Virus record (IMG/VR): IMGVR_UViG_3300043425_001634
Coordinates: 27,508 to 91,507 of that record
Strand: one strand, 5' to 3'
DNA from: a virus
DNA length: 64,000 nt
In this document: one piece after another, positions 1 through 8,161 of the stretch
How the letters are laid out: each line of letters opens with the position of its first letter
Position numbering within the stretch: the first letter of the stretch is position 1
Position numbers and translations under genes: made by a program
Notes under the pieces: model-generated
What the model was told of the DNA's origin: nothing
The model's database searches: none
Seen by the model: the letters and a program-made list of their open reading frames with translations, nothing else

Positions 1-310
1 TCGTTACGTCCCATCCGCAAACGGTAGTTATGATTTCCTCAGAGTCCGGTGAATCAAGGGATTCTAGGTTAGGCTCAAAACCTAACTCAATCAGCTTTCT
101 GGTTTCTTGGTTGTAAGGAAGTGGCATGATGGCACTATAGTAATAATCCAAAACTTTAATGATTTGAGCCTTAGTTAACCGTGACCAATCGCGCTTGTCA
201 AAACCGAGTGACCGGAAAAACCGCCGCGTGATTTTGAAGGCAGTTCGACTAAGGTGAGAGATTTTGGCCTTAAGTTGCCGGATGGTTAGCGTTGAGTAAA
301 GTCGTTTCAT
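1..310 (-). CDS. hypothetical protein, truncated by the left edge
   Basis: An ATG at 310 opens a frame that stays open to the window edge (at least 103 residues), preceded by a GAGG ribosome-binding site. The visible N-terminus is basic (MKRLYSTLTIRQLKAKI) and the later part acidic (SPDSEE). I recognise no family. It follows 602-940 and 371-602 in the same direction and probably shares their promoter near 1112, although a hairpin at 337-360 lies between. Confidence 0.6.
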   Translation of the reverse strand, partial: MKRLYSTLTIRQLKAKISHLSRTAFKITRRFFRSLGFDKRDWSRLTKAQIIKVLDYYYSAIMPLPYNQETRKLIELGFEPNLESLDSPDSEEIITTVCGWDVT

Positions 311-336
311 AGGTTCCTCACTGATAAATGAAGTAC

Positions 337-360
337 CCCCATAGCCCGAAAGCTATGGGG
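337..360. terminator. intergenic hairpin after the 371-602 gene
   Basis: Nine-base arms CCCCATAGC and GCTATGGGG around a 6-base loop. It lies just beyond the stop of the minus-strand frame ending at 371. There is no strong T-run on the minus side and a short TTTT on the plus side, so it could be a weak terminator or a processing hairpin. Confidence 0.4.
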
Positions 361-370
361 CGTAGGGGTT

Positions 371-602
371 TTACGCTAGTTCTTTGGCTGCGATTGCAGC
401 CACCGTGCTGATAACTTGTTGGTCAGATTCAGACCGTGAGAATTCGGTGAAAGATTGCTTTAAGGTCAGAATTAGCGCCGCCGTTTCCGCGTCCCGTGGG
501 GTGCGCTTCAAACTTGGTAAAGAAGTGCTTACGGGCTTCAAAAACGAGAGCCTGAGAGCGGTCTAACCGATAGGTGATGCTGTCATGGGTAAAGGTTCTC
601 AT
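371..602 (-). CDS. hypothetical protein, apparently frameshifted
   Basis: A start ATG overlaps the TAA of the upstream gene (TAATG at 600-604). The first frame gives MRTFTHDSITYRLDRSQA and onward to about 495, then turns into low-complexity GRGNGG and stops at 429. The neighbouring frame becomes coding-like at the same place (DAETAALILTLKQSFTEF) and ends with TAA at 371. One missing base in the CCCC/GGG stretch near 486-496 would join both into a protein of about 76 residues. Family unknown. The shift may be a sequence error, decay or a real recoding site. Confidence 0.5.
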
Positions 603-940
603 TATTTCCACCCCCGCATCAATTCATCTGCCAGTTGTTGTTCGTCAGTCGGATCAATGTCGTCACCGGCGATGATGTCGTAAGCTTCTTGTAGAGCCAC
701 GTCCGCGTCATCGTCATCCGCGTCGTCGTCATCTAGAGATTCTTGAATTAAACCCAAAATTTCGTAAACCGTATCGCTTGCGCCTACCAATTCACGAATT
801 GTATTTTGGTCATGGCGCGATAACAGGTCTAGCGCTACCCGCAAGTAGTGGTCAGCATCCGAAAGCGCCTCTAAGAAGTCCGGGGCATCATCCTTTAATC
901 GGCGGATGATGCAATCGACATCAAACTGTGTTATATTCAT
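602..940 (-). CDS. acidic hypothetical protein
   Basis: 112 residues with an AGAAGG ribosome-binding site before the ATG at 940. The middle holds a very acidic run (LDDDDADDDDADV), and the rest is predicted helical. Such acidic small proteins occur in phages as DNA mimics or inhibitors of DNA-binding proteins, but nothing here proves that role. It is first in the minus-strand unit transcribed from the promoter at 1112-1139, divergent from the regulator at 1246. Confidence 0.65.
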   Translation of the reverse strand: MNITQFDVDCIIRRLKDDAPDFLEALSDADHYLRVALDLLSRHDQNTIRELVGASDTVYEILGLIQESLDDDDADDDDADVALQEAYDIIAGDDIDPTDEQQLADELMRGWK

Positions 941-1111
941 AGGTAATGAACCTTCTAGGTACAGGTATGCCCGTGTCAGCGAAACCGTCGAAAGTTTTTG
1001 CGCTGATGCGGGTTTTAACGTTTTTGGGGTTTATGGGGTTGCATCAACGTGACCATAAGGGTCAGTCTCAACCATTCTTGGTGAGGCTTGTTTTTGCTTG
1101 CCATGCTTTGT

Positions 1112-1139
1112 ATTATAGCACGGCATTGACTTGATGCAA
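1112..1139 (-). promoter_or_regulatory. minus-strand promoter
   Basis: On the minus strand TTGCAT (1134-1139), 16 bases, then TATAAT (1112-1117), a near-consensus sigma-70 promoter pointing at the acidic protein gene. Its -35 overlaps the repeat at 1128-1143. Confidence 0.65.
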
Positions 1140-1214
1140 CCTATTTTGAAGAATAAATAAAATGACTTGATTTGGATAAAACTTAATGCAATCTATCATA
1201 AGATAGAGTACAAT
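1128..1214. promoter_or_regulatory. divergent operator/promoter region
   Basis: Two direct repeats match at 14 of 16 positions (ACTTGATGCAACCTAT at 1128-1143 and ACTTAATGCAATCTAT at 1181-1196). The first covers the -35 of the minus promoter. Next comes a palindrome TCTATC-ATAA-GATAGA (1192-1207), which abuts a TACAAT -10 (1209-1214) for the regulator at 1246. This is the layout expected of an autoregulated Cro/CI-type switch. The whole 941-1245 gap holds no convincing gene. Confidence 0.55.
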
Positions 1215-1245
1215 AGACATGATAAACTGATACTGAGGTTACGCT

Positions 1246-1521
1246 ATGGCACAAATTATAAGTATGGGTAAGGTACGGTGGCGTTTAAATGAGATCATGG
1301 CTAGATACTTTATCAGGGTTGATTACTTGGCGGAAAAGGTAGGCATTTCCGCTCAGTCACTATCAAATATGAAAAATCGTGACGATATGCCACGGATCGA
1401 CGGTGACAGACTTGGGGCGCTATGCAGACACTTAACCCTGATGGCAAGGGAGCGTGATCCGTCGGTTCTGATAACCCCTAATGATTTGATCGAATACATC
1501 CCAGACCGTGACGCGGCATGA
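1246..1521 (+). CDS. small Cro/C1-type HTH regulator
   Basis: 91 residues. An HTH occupies about residues 27-65 (YLAEKVGISAQSLSNMKN, then DRLGALCRHL), the pattern of short Cro/C1-like (HTH_26-type) repressors. It has close structural paralogs at 46750, 51498 and 58519 with the same WRL..(I/V)MA start. The gene is divergent from a minus-strand unit across an operator-like palindrome, so autoregulation and control of the left unit are likely. An in-frame ATG at 1264 (MGKVRWRLNEIM) would align better with the paralogs. Confidence 0.8.
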   Translation: MAQIISMGKVRWRLNEIMARYFIRVDYLAEKVGISAQSLSNMKNRDDMPRIDGDRLGALCRHLTLMARERDPSVLITPNDLIEYIPDRDAA

Positions 1522-1579
1522 CCCCACTTTTCGCAAAGTGGAGTTAACGCTAGAATAATAAATCTTCAATAAAAATATA

Positions 1580-1610
1580 AAGGGCGAGGATTTTTCCTCA
1601 CCCTTTTTTT
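1580..1610 (+). terminator. rho-independent terminator
   Basis: Stem AGGGCGAGGA/TCCTCACCCT with one mismatch and a short T loop, followed by a T-run (1603-1610). It ends the regulator transcript. Confidence 0.75.
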
Positions 1611-1706
1611 ACTCCTCAATCTCAACACCACCGTAAGCTAAAAACTTTAGACGATTTACCTCAAACTTAAAATGGCGGTGTTATTGGCGTTAACAAGCCT
1701 ATCTAT

Positions 1707-2639
1707 TTAAAACAAACTGAGTTGCTGTTGATCATTTGAAACATAGGTTGCGCTAAATAATTGCTTCCTGATCAACAGCAACTCAGTTTTCTTTGACCTG
1801 GTTTGCTTTTTGTCTTTTTTCCTAATTCCTGTTGATATGGTCGAATACTTAACGTGGTACTCCCAAGAACTTTCATTATATAAACTTCGCACAAAAGGAT
1901 GATCATAGTAACTTACTACTGGTTGCCCCTTGCATTCGTGAAGCAACTCCGCCAGCCTTATATGATCTTTTTCACCAAAAGTATGGCTGTAATATTGCTC
2001 TTTCTCGACATACGGCGGGTCACAATAAAATAAAGTATGTGGCGTGTCCCATCGCGTAATACAGCGCTCAAAACAGTCATTTTCAATGTAAGCTGACTTA
2101 AAATATTTTAATGCAACTTGCAATCTTTTTGGTATGCCGCTCCAATCGGTAATTGAATTTTGAGAGCCCCATTCTTTTGCCGTCTGAAATCCCCAAGTTT
2201 CATTTTGTTTAGCAAAAGATTGCCAGTTCTTGACTAAATATTTTCTGGCTTTTTCTATCGGATCTTCGCAATTAGGCGAATTTTTAGCGTTGTTAAATTC
2301 TATCCTAGAATAAGGCGTTAGAGCAATTGCAGCTTGCAATTGCTCTGGAAAATCCCGGCAAACTTTAAATAGGTTAATGATTTCATCATCAATATCGTTT
2401 AATATAGCCCTAGGAGAGTTTTCTTGCTTTTTGATTTCGCCAAAAACTCCTTCTTGGATTAATTTAAAATAGACAGCAGCCGACCCGCAAAATGGTTCGC
2501 AATACATACTCCAATTAAACTTTTTCAAATGACTGCATATCCAAGAAGACATTTGAACCTTTCCACCTGGTCTGCCGATAATTGGGCGTGGAACTTCGGA
2601 TAAGTAACTCATGACTGTTGTGTAATTGCTGTGTGACAA
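1707..2639 (-). CDS. dam: D12-class DNA adenine-N6 methyltransferase (Dam-like)
   Basis: Methylates adenine N6 in DNA using SAM. Seen: the glycine-lysine start segment (GRPGGKVQM, residues 23-31), SAM-binding motif I FCGSAAVYF (about 49-57) and catalytic DPPYV (about 208-212, in LFYCDPPYV), in the order expected of the D12/Dam class and near its usual length. The protein ends in QLSLF, the beta-clamp-binding pentapeptide. The longest frame starts with TTG at 2639; an ATG 9 codons in (MSYLSEVPRP) is possible, but neither has a strong ribosome-binding site. It follows the tail genes on the same strand after a hairpin and may protect phage DNA from host restriction. Confidence 0.9.
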   Translation of the reverse strand: MSHSNYTTVMSYLSEVPRPIIGRPGGKVQMSSWICSHLKKFNWSMYCEPFCGSAAVYFKLIQEGVFGEIKKQENSPRAILNDIDDEIINLFKVCRDFPEQLQAAIALTPYSRIEFNNAKNSPNCEDPIEKARKYLVKNWQSFAKQNETWGFQTAKEWGSQNSITDWSGIPKRLQVALKYFKSAYIENDCFERCITRWDTPHTLFYCDPPYVEKEQYYSHTFGEKDHIRLAELLHECKGQPVVSYYDHPFVRSLYNESSWEYHVKYSTISTGIRKKDKKQTRSKKTELLLIRKQLFSATYVSNDQQQLSLF

Positions 2640-2730
2640 GGAATTTCCATTGATCTCTAATGACTTAGATGCAGCATTAGAGTAAAATATTTATCTTGAA
2701 CAAGGCAATCAAGTAACGTCAAATCATAAA

Positions 2731-2765
2731 CAATAAAAGCCTGAAAATAATTTAGGCTTTTATTG
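2731..2765. terminator. terminator hairpin at the end of the tail operon
   Basis: Perfect 12-base arms (CAATAAAAGCCT / AGGCTTTTATTG) around an 11-base loop, overlapping the stop of the gpT-type frame. It probably ends the head-tail transcript before dam. Confidence 0.65.
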
Positions 2766-3374
2766 TAAGGGGATAGATTCATCAATCAATTCCCATTGCA
2801 CATCTCGATTAATTAAATTAGTGCTGGACGGCAATTTGATCGTATAGAGTCGGTCGGAATCTAAATCGTAGACTTTAGAGAACTGAGCCTTTTTGTCGTC
2901 AATAAATACCAATGGGGCATTCAGCCAATTTTCTTCAGTGATCGCAGGACAAAGTACATAAATCCAAGCATTTGCCAAAACGCGGGGTTTGTGTACCGAG
3001 AATCCGCGATCTCGATAACCTAGCTGATCTACCGGCAGGTAACTAGCCGCCCAATCTGGAAACAAATTATCCTCGATCAAGGAAATAATCGTCTGACAGA
3101 CAGCAAAACTGTAGTGTTCGTCTTTAGGCCAAAAATGGCAAAATTCCTTTGTAGTTGAATATGGAGGTTTGGTTTTCTGGGAATTTACATAGACCGCAGT
3201 AAGTTGGGCGATCGCGATTTCCTGAAGATGCAATTTTTGAGATTGAATTCTTTCGCCACTTGCCAGTGCATCCAGGATCAGCCATACGGGTTGACTTGAA
3301 AAATTTTCTTCATTAAATCGCGAATCATGCGGCCATAAGTCCCTTAATCGCCAGAAGATTTCGTTCCAATCTGT
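2760..3374 (-). CDS. tail assembly chaperone, gpT-type frameshift extension
   Basis: This frame is open without a stop from the A6 tract at 3374 to 2760, about 204 codons. It has no credible start codon or ribosome-binding site; the first candidate is a TTG at 3233, deep inside coding sequence (WNEIFWRLRDLWPHDSRFNE precedes it). It is in the -1 frame relative to the upstream 254-residue gene and overlaps its last 10 codons. In siphoviruses the gene after the tail tube makes gpG and, by -1 slippage, gpGT, which coats the tape measure during tail assembly. Position, overlap and slippery site fit that role. Sequence similarity to lambda G/T is not evident, as is usual for this group. Confidence 0.75.
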   Translation of the reverse strand, partial: TDWNEIFWRLRDLWPHDSRFNEENFSSQPVWLILDALASGERIQSQKLHLQEIAIAQLTAVYVNSQKTKPPYSTTKEFCHFWPKDEHYSFAVCQTIISLIEDNLFPDWAASYLPVDQLGYRDRGFSVHKPRVLANAWIYVLCPAITEENWLNAPLVFIDDKKAQFSKVYDLDSDRLYTIKLPSSTNLINRDVQWELIDESIPLQ

Positions 3375-4108
3375 TTTTTGCTGGGCTTTCCCTCTTCAGC
3401 GGCTTTTCGAGTTTCCTCCTCAGAAGGAATTTGTTTTTCAGATTCAGTCGAGTCCTCTTCTAAGTTTTCTTCCTTACGGAAAAACTTGTAAAATTCATTG
3501 ATCAATTCAACCGGCAATTCCCCAACTTCTTCTTCAGTGATAATTTCATAATCTTCAAGGATCTTTGATTCTAACCCTTTAAGGAATTTAGTAATCTCGC
3601 TTGCTGGCACCATTCCGTTAGATTTGGCCATCCATTCTTTAATCTGAGGATGCAATACCAACATGATCTGACTAACAACTGACTTGATAGCTGAAGTCGA
3701 AACGGCTAAGTTTTCAGAATGCTGTGTCTTGTTGAGTAATCGACACTGCAAAATCGCTTGAGTTGCAACAACGGAAGATCGTGCTTCGTTGTTATTAAAC
3801 AATGACCAAATCTGTTTTAGGTCTGCTAAATATTTTTGACGAATATCCTCAAGCCCTTCAAATCCAGGATTTGTGACGAGCGCGTAGGCGTCTTTGTAAG
3901 AGATGCCTTCGTCGTCTGTAATTTTAATAATTAATTTGCTCAAACTAGAATGAACGTCTGGCAGAATAGATCGCAATTCATCCATCATTGCTTTTTCTGC
4001 TTGCAGTAACCCAGTCTTGGGGACAGCAATAATCCCAATATTTTCATTGCCAATTTCAACTTCAGTGGTTTTTGGCAATACCTTAAAAACAGACTTAAGA
4101 CGAGACAT
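3344..4108 (-). CDS. tail assembly chaperone, gpG-type
   Basis: 254 residues, mostly helical and acidic, ending in a charged Glu/Lys tail (EETRKAAEEGKPSKK). It follows the probable tail tube gene, exactly where gpG sits in lambda-like phages. Near its 3' end the frame reads AGC AAA AAA CAG, a -1 slippery site leading into the long open frame at 2760-3374. No catalytic motifs. Function is inferred from gene order and the frameshift architecture. Confidence 0.7.
   Translation of the reverse strand: MSRLKSVFKVLPKTTEVEIGNENIGIIAVPKTGLLQAEKAMMDELRSILPDVHSSLSKLIIKITDDEGISYKDAYALVTNPGFEGLEDIRQKYLADLKQIWSLFNNNEARSSVVATQAILQCRLLNKTQHSENLAVSTSAIKSVVSQIMLVLHPQIKEWMAKSNGMVPASEITKFLKGLESKILEDYEIITEEEVGELPVELINEFYKFFRKEENLEEDSTESEKQIPSEEETRKAAEEGKPSKKQIGTKSSGD
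3374..3380 (-). promoter_or_regulatory. programmed -1 ribosomal frameshift site
   Basis: On the minus strand the heptamer is C AAA AAA, in frame with gpG (AGC AAA AAA CAG). Slipping back one base gives AAA-AAA-ACA-GAT-TGG and enters the gpT-type frame after Lys-Lys. This is a classical X XXY YYZ arrangement for tail chaperones. Confidence 0.75.
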
Positions 4109-4126
4109 ATTAACTCCTAAACGAAT

Positions 4127-4150
4127 AAGGGATATTCAACAATATCCCTT
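4127..4150. terminator. hairpin between tail tube and chaperone genes
   Basis: AAGGGATATT-CAAC-AATATCCCTT, perfect 10-base arms in the 48-base gap. It probably attenuates transcription after the abundant tail tube message or stabilises its 3' end. Confidence 0.5.
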
Positions 4151-4156
4151 TTAAAA

Positions 4157-4870
4157 TTACGCAGCCGGGGTGTAGCTTACTGGTCCAGTAAAGCTAAATT
4201 CAATGTTTCCTGAAATCAGTCCTTTTGGAGTTGCTTCGATCGGCATGGATGTAATGACGGCAAAGCCCTCGTAGGTATCGCCAGCGGTAAATACATCTCC
4301 GCAGCCTGGTTTGGGAAAAACGATTTTTAAATACACTTTTCCGCTGCCACCATCCGCAAAAGCGTATCGAGTGTAATGGCAGGTTTGCCAGCCTGGATCT
4401 GTGGGCAAATAGTTGCCATTAGCGGATAAGTTATAACCTAATGCTGTAAACTCAAAAGCCTTCCAGCCATCATTGTCAAAGTCTTCCGATTCAACGTTTT
4501 CATCTTGAGTGGAAAGGTTGGCTGAATTTCTGCCGCCTAATCGACAAGGGTATTCGGCATCAGATCCAGAAGGAATTAAAAATTTAACAGGAGCAACAGT
4601 AAGAGCCGTTGAACCGGGTGCAATATCTGAAGTTACTTTTACTGTACTTGCTTTTCCAGTTACACTATCAACAAACTTTATCCAGATCGGGGCAAGAATC
4701 GTTTTAGTGTTAGTGGATGCAGTGATTGCGATCGACGTAGCATTAACCGCGATATCAGCAGTCGCGTTAAAGGAAACTTCTTCTGGGGCGACATAACTAC
4801 AATCGTGTGCAGGAGCGCAGTAAATTCGCGTGCCACGACCTACTTCGTAATCGATAATCTCTTTAGCCAT
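4157..4870 (-). CDS. probable major tail (tube) protein
   Basis: 237 residues, rich in Thr/Ser/Ala and predicted beta structure, starting MAKEIIDYEVGRGTRIYCAP. The C-terminal segment (GDTYEGFAVITSMPIEATPKG, then SFTGPVSYTPAA) resembles the end of phage tail tube proteins, which often finish with a substitution-type motif and a beta strand. It directly precedes the frameshifted chaperone pair, the conserved neighbour of the tube gene. An alternative would be another virion structural protein. Confidence 0.7.
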   Translation of the reverse strand: MAKEIIDYEVGRGTRIYCAPAHDCSYVAPEEVSFNATADIAVNATSIAITASTNTKTILAPIWIKFVDSVTGKASTVKVTSDIAPGSTALTVAPVKFLIPSGSDAEYPCRLGGRNSANLSTQDENVESEDFDNDGWKAFEFTALGYNLSANGNYLPTDPGWQTCHYTRYAFADGGSGKVYLKIVFPKPGCGDVFTAGDTYEGFAVITSMPIEATPKGLISGNIEFSFTGPVSYTPAA

Positions 4871-4896
4871 TTTTGTATTTTCTCCGAGTTAAAAAA

Positions 4897-5325
4897 TTAA
4901 TTCAAGGTATAGTCTTCTTCGATCAAAAACTGTCCTTTGATCGTGTAAACTAATGGCGGCGTTGTAGTTGTTTTGAATTCAATATCAAAAACAAAGTGCT
5001 GACCAGGTTCAAAGCCCGATGTATCAGCAGATTCAATAAAAGCTTTAACAGAACTAACCGCCGGGTTAATTTGAGCTAAAGTAATTCCGCCTGCCGCACC
5101 AGAAGTTTTTGTAATCACTGCTGGGCCGACAGACCCATCTGGCATAATCATTCTGCCTGTCAAAGAAGCGCTTAATCCTGTCAAGCTATCCCCTGTAATT
5201 TTTCCAACGAGAATGATCGTGTCGCTCCTAGGAAAAACTGGTGCATAGTTAAAATTAACTGGTTTGCCATTACGTTCGTAGAACAAAGACGCATCAATAC
5301 TTTTTGGCACTTTTGAACCCCTCAA
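4897..5325 (-). CDS. virion-associated hypothetical protein
   Basis: 142 residues, beta-rich, no signal peptide. It contains MPDGSVGPAVI and a C-terminal YTIKGQFLIEEDYTL segment, somewhat like small beta-sandwich baseplate or connector proteins, but no family is recognised. It lies between capsid and tail tube genes, where head completion, tail terminator or similar proteins are expected. Confidence 0.6.
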   Translation of the reverse strand: MRGSKVPKSIDASLFYERNGKPVNFNYAPVFPRSDTIILVGKITGDSLTGLSASLTGRMIMPDGSVGPAVITKTSGAAGGITLAQINPAVSSVKAFIESADTSGFEPGQHFVFDIEFKTTTTPPLVYTIKGQFLIEEDYTLN

Positions 5326-5331
5326 TGAACA

Positions 5332-5718
5332 CTAAACAGCAACATCAGGCACTAGAGCAAAAACACCTTGTTCAAGAGTGGTGATGTCAGACCCAATCGT
5401 TCGCTCTAGGTCATAAATTAATTGAATTTTTTCTTGGAAGTGGCTGGTATCGCTAGACAATAATTTCATTTCAGCCAATAAAACGTTGCCCGATCCATTA
5501 ATACTGATCGTAAAATCAAGACTTGATTTAATAACTTGAGGACTACCATTCGGGTGATCTGCAAATAGCCTAGCGACAAAACGCAGTGTTGCACCAGTTT
5601 GTTCTGGCTCTACAACTTTAATTCGTACAGTTTCTTGATCGCCTCGAAATATAGTTGATCCATTCAAAGGCTGCATTGCCTTTGCCAAGATTACGCTTAC
5701 CAGTCTGGGTGATTTCAT
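5332..5718 (-). CDS. virion-associated hypothetical protein
   Basis: 128 residues, start ATG at 5718 overlapping the upstream stop by 4 bases. Beta-rich, with segments (DQETVRIKVVEPEQTGATLRF, SSLDFTISINGSGN) that look like an immunoglobulin- or jelly-roll-type fold similar in style to its downstream neighbour. Family not recognised. Operon position suggests a neck, baseplate or fibre-adaptor role. Confidence 0.6.
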   Translation of the reverse strand: MKSPRLVSVILAKAMQPLNGSTIFRGDQETVRIKVVEPEQTGATLRFVARLFADHPNGSPQVIKSSLDFTISINGSGNVLLAEMKLLSSDTSHFQEKIQLIYDLERTIGSDITTLEQGVFALVPDVAV

Positions 5719-6383
5719 AATCCTCTAAAAATTAAAGTTCCTTCTTCCAGAAAATATTTTTTAGTTGTGCTATTTTTTAACTCCAATAAAAATTTAGTCT
5801 CATAATTTTTGTAGTTCCGAACGAAATCGGTGTCCTGTGGCAGCAAAATCACATATCCGGTGATTGTTTCATTGCCATCAAGATCAACGCTATAATCGTC
5901 AATTGCTACCCCGCCCGGATCCAACTTAATTTGCTTAGAGAGCAATAATTCTCCTGCCAGATTCTTTAAAGTAAAAGCAATATCTAGCCCAACCATTTTG
6001 CGGCCAAACAAATTAAATCCAAAAGAGTACGATCCGTTTTTTAACAAGGTCATATCCTTGATAGAGTGACCATCGAAAAATAACTGACCAACAGGATGCC
6101 TAACAGCAGGAATTGTCGTTAGTTTCCGGCAAGTAGCTTGAGATTTGGGATAAATTAACAAAATGCCATGCCGCACTCTTAGATATTGAGGAGCGCCAAA
6201 GCAAATATCTGATAAACCAAAAGAAATAAATCCGGCGCGATCTCTACCCGTTAAGGTGGGCGCAATTTGTGATATAGCCCCAGACAAAACTTCTGCTCCA
6301 CGAATTCTTGCCAGAAAATTAACAGGAATATCGAGAGACTGAGACTGCACCAAAATTTCAGAAAAACCATATAAAATAGGCAT
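5715..6383 (-). CDS. virion-associated hypothetical protein
   Basis: 222 residues, translationally coupled to the next gene by a 4-base overlap and starting 2 bases after the upstream stop. Mainly beta strands, with a central IKDMTLLKNGSYSFGFNLFG segment and a DLDGNETITGYVI motif. Family not recognised. It belongs to the co-transcribed head-tail block. Confidence 0.6.
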   Translation of the reverse strand: MPILYGFSEILVQSQSLDIPVNFLARIRGAEVLSGAISQIAPTLTGRDRAGFISFGLSDICFGAPQYLRVRHGILLIYPKSQATCRKLTTIPAVRHPVGQLFFDGHSIKDMTLLKNGSYSFGFNLFGRKMVGLDIAFTLKNLAGELLLSKQIKLDPGGVAIDDYSVDLDGNETITGYVILLPQDTDFVRNYKNYETKFLLELKNSTTKKYFLEEGTLIFRGL

Positions 6384-6385
6384 AA

Positions 6386-7180
6386 TTAATCAAGAGAGAC
6401 TTTGATGTCGCCAGCCAAAAACTTAAGCTGATCATTTGTAAGTAAAGCCTTTGCAGGATTGAGCATCCCATAAGCTAAATGCTGCCCACCCGACGCAGCG
6501 TTATAAATAGAAAAGTGAGAAATATTTCCAATATCGGCAGTAGCAATGGGAAACTCAATTTCTACTGCATTTTGCTTAATCCCCCCAGATGTTGCGGGGA
6601 AGTTGGTCGCATTATTGGCGATCGGCTGACGAATATATCCGCCAATTGTCGGTTCAGTTCCAGGGGTTTGATCTGTCGGCGCTGCTGTATTTAAGCCACT
6701 ATAAACAGTGGGAAACAGCGGCATTGGCACACCACGGTAAATATGATTAAAAATTAAATTCTTTAAGTATTCAGAAAAGCCACCCGCCAAAAAAGAGTGA
6801 CTTAATCCGCCCGACAAAATCACCAAAGAATCACGATTTTCAATTAACTCAGTATCGGTTGAGTTGTAGTAAACGTAGCAGTTCCCTCCTACCGCTGAAT
6901 CAAATAATCCGATCGCCACAACCGTTCCTTGATTTGCGGTCGCACGAGGACAAATAATATCTTGAACATTTTGGGTTTGTGCCACCGTGGAAGTAAGCCA
7001 AATATTACTCGCTGTAGCTACCCGATTGTATCCACCGCCTGCCGGTTCCGAACCTGGCCCTGACTCCCCAGGAGAAGTCAGGAAATAGCCAATATAAGGC
7101 GTGAATTGTGGCAGCGAAATGCCTCCGAGAATAGCATCTAAAATCTTGGCTTCTGCGTAATCTGTAAAACTTCCCGTCAT
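6386..7180 (-). CDS. structural protein with an internal duplication
   Basis: The ATG at 7180 is preferred over an upstream GTG at 7198: it has AGGAG six bases upstream and forms an ATGA overlap with the preceding gene. About 264 residues. The two halves resemble each other: residues 9-60 (AKILDAILGG, GYFLTSPGESGPGSEPAGGGY) and about 137-190 (LKNLIFNHIYRG, VYSGLNTAAPTDQTPGTEP then GGY). Each half has a helix, a P-rich strand and a TP/SP..GSEP..GGY motif. This type of repeated domain occurs in phage head-fibre or tail-fibre proteins. The exact role is inferred from position after the capsid genes. Confidence 0.65.
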   Translation of the reverse strand: MTGSFTDYAEAKILDAILGGISLPQFTPYIGYFLTSPGESGPGSEPAGGGYNRVATASNIWLTSTVAQTQNVQDIICPRATANQGTVVAIGLFDSAVGGNCYVYYNSTDTELIENRDSLVILSGGLSHSFLAGGFSEYLKNLIFNHIYRGVPMPLFPTVYSGLNTAAPTDQTPGTEPTIGGYIRQPIANNATNFPATSGGIKQNAVEIEFPIATADIGNISHFSIYNAASGGQHLAYGMLNPAKALLTNDQLKFLAGDIKVSLD

Positions 7181-7434
7181 AAAGTGCTCCTGTTGCACAG
7201 TGAATGGTGAACAAGTTGAACTGGTGCGGTATAAGGCTGTCTTTCGTGCAATAAAATCAAAGCAATTTTTTCTTCATTTGATGGATTATGGGGCAGTCGA
7301 AGTTGATACGCTTTTGCAACAATATCAACTTCGTCCGCAGTCATCCTACAAAGCTGATCGTGGCGAGTCATTCCACCGGATACAAGAGGATCAATAACCG
7401 TGTAAAAATTCTTCCAAGGGTGAGAGTCTACCAT
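7177..7434 (-). CDS. hypothetical protein in head-tail operon
   Basis: 85 residues starting MVDSHPWKNFYTVID. The start overlaps the upstream stop and its own TGA overlaps the next ATG, so it is translationally coupled at both ends. No recognised domain. Helical segment TADEVDIVAKAYQLRL. Confidence 0.6.
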   Translation of the reverse strand: MVDSHPWKNFYTVIDPLVSGGMTRHDQLCRMTADEVDIVAKAYQLRLPHNPSNEEKIALILLHERQPYTAPVQLVHHSLCNRSTL

Positions 7435-7760
7435 AAGATTTTTACTGAGTAAGAGTACCCGATAGCACGAGATAATTTTGCCTTCAAATCATCCTGATAC
7501 CGCCGCAATTGACAATCTCGGTTTTTGTTAAATTCAATCACGTCAACTTTAGTCACTCCGGTTTCTTTGACTGAAATTTCATGCAATCGCTTCGACGTTT
7601 CCTTGAGTTGCTCTAACAACTCAATAACCTGTCTAACTAAATAGTCAGAAGTTTTTTCTGCATTAGCCAAGCATTGTTCAATTTCCTGAAATTTGTCTTG
7701 AGTCAACTCAAGTTCAGTTATAATTTGCCATTTTTGCTCTAAACTAAAAGCACCGCTCAT
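7428..7760 (-). CDS. coiled-coil hypothetical protein in head-tail operon
   Basis: The start at 7760 (MSGAFSLEQKW) is chosen because it makes an ATGA overlap with the preceding stop; the longer frame begins four codons earlier. About 110 residues, almost wholly helical with heptads (residues 18-60, then the C-terminal LRRYQDDLKAKLSRA). No family recognised. Size and location fit a head-tail joining or scaffold-associated protein. Confidence 0.6.
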   Translation of the reverse strand: MSGAFSLEQKWQIITELELTQDKFQEIEQCLANAEKTSDYLVRQVIELLEQLKETSKRLHEISVKETGVTKVDVIEFNKNRDCQLRRYQDDLKAKLSRAIGYSYSVKILW

Positions 7761-8152
7761 TTGTTTGGACAATCAGATTTTGCGATTGGGCAAATTTGCT
7801 TCCCGGCAAAAAAACGTTTTTTTTCTCCACAGTAAGAGCAAGTTTCTACGCCGATCGCCTGATAAAAACCAGTAGAAAATCTTGAGCGCATTTCTTGTTC
7901 TTGACTAGATTTTGGTAACGTTTCTTCTTGATCGACTGAATTGCTCTTGTCTTCGCCAATTGACTCAGGCAATTGAATCAATCCGGATCCAGATTCAGAT
8001 TGAAATAACAAATTTTGATTGCTTGATTGTTTCTCCAGGATTAAAGGAATTGCTTCAGTCCATCCATTTTCGGGTTTTGGAATTTGCAAGGATTCAGCGA
8101 TTTCCTTAATTTCTCTCCAATCAAGCTGAGATAGCTCAGTATTGGACCACAT
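7757..8152 (-). CDS. small protein with C-terminal zinc ribbon
   Basis: The ATG at 8152 has an AGGTGG ribosome-binding site; a GTG nine bases earlier is less likely. About 131 residues. The N-terminal 40 residues (LSQLDWREIKEIAESLQIPK) look like a small helix-turn SAP/HeH-type module, found in many phage connector-region proteins. The middle is Ser/Glu-rich and probably disordered. The C-terminus has CSYCGEKKRFF with CPIAKSDC, a probable four-cysteine zinc site. Immediately downstream of the capsid gene. Confidence 0.6.
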   Translation of the reverse strand: MWSNTELSQLDWREIKEIAESLQIPKPENGWTEAIPLILEKQSSNQNLLFQSESGSGLIQLPESIGEDKSNSVDQEETLPKSSQEQEMRSRFSTGFYQAIGVETCSYCGEKKRFFAGKQICPIAKSDCPNK

Positions 8153-8161
8153 TTTAGCCAC

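Noticed and set aside
946-1134. 62-codon plus-strand ORF in the left divergent region
   Set aside because: It overlaps the minus-strand promoter and ribosome-binding site, lacks a ribosome-binding site and has no protein-like composition.
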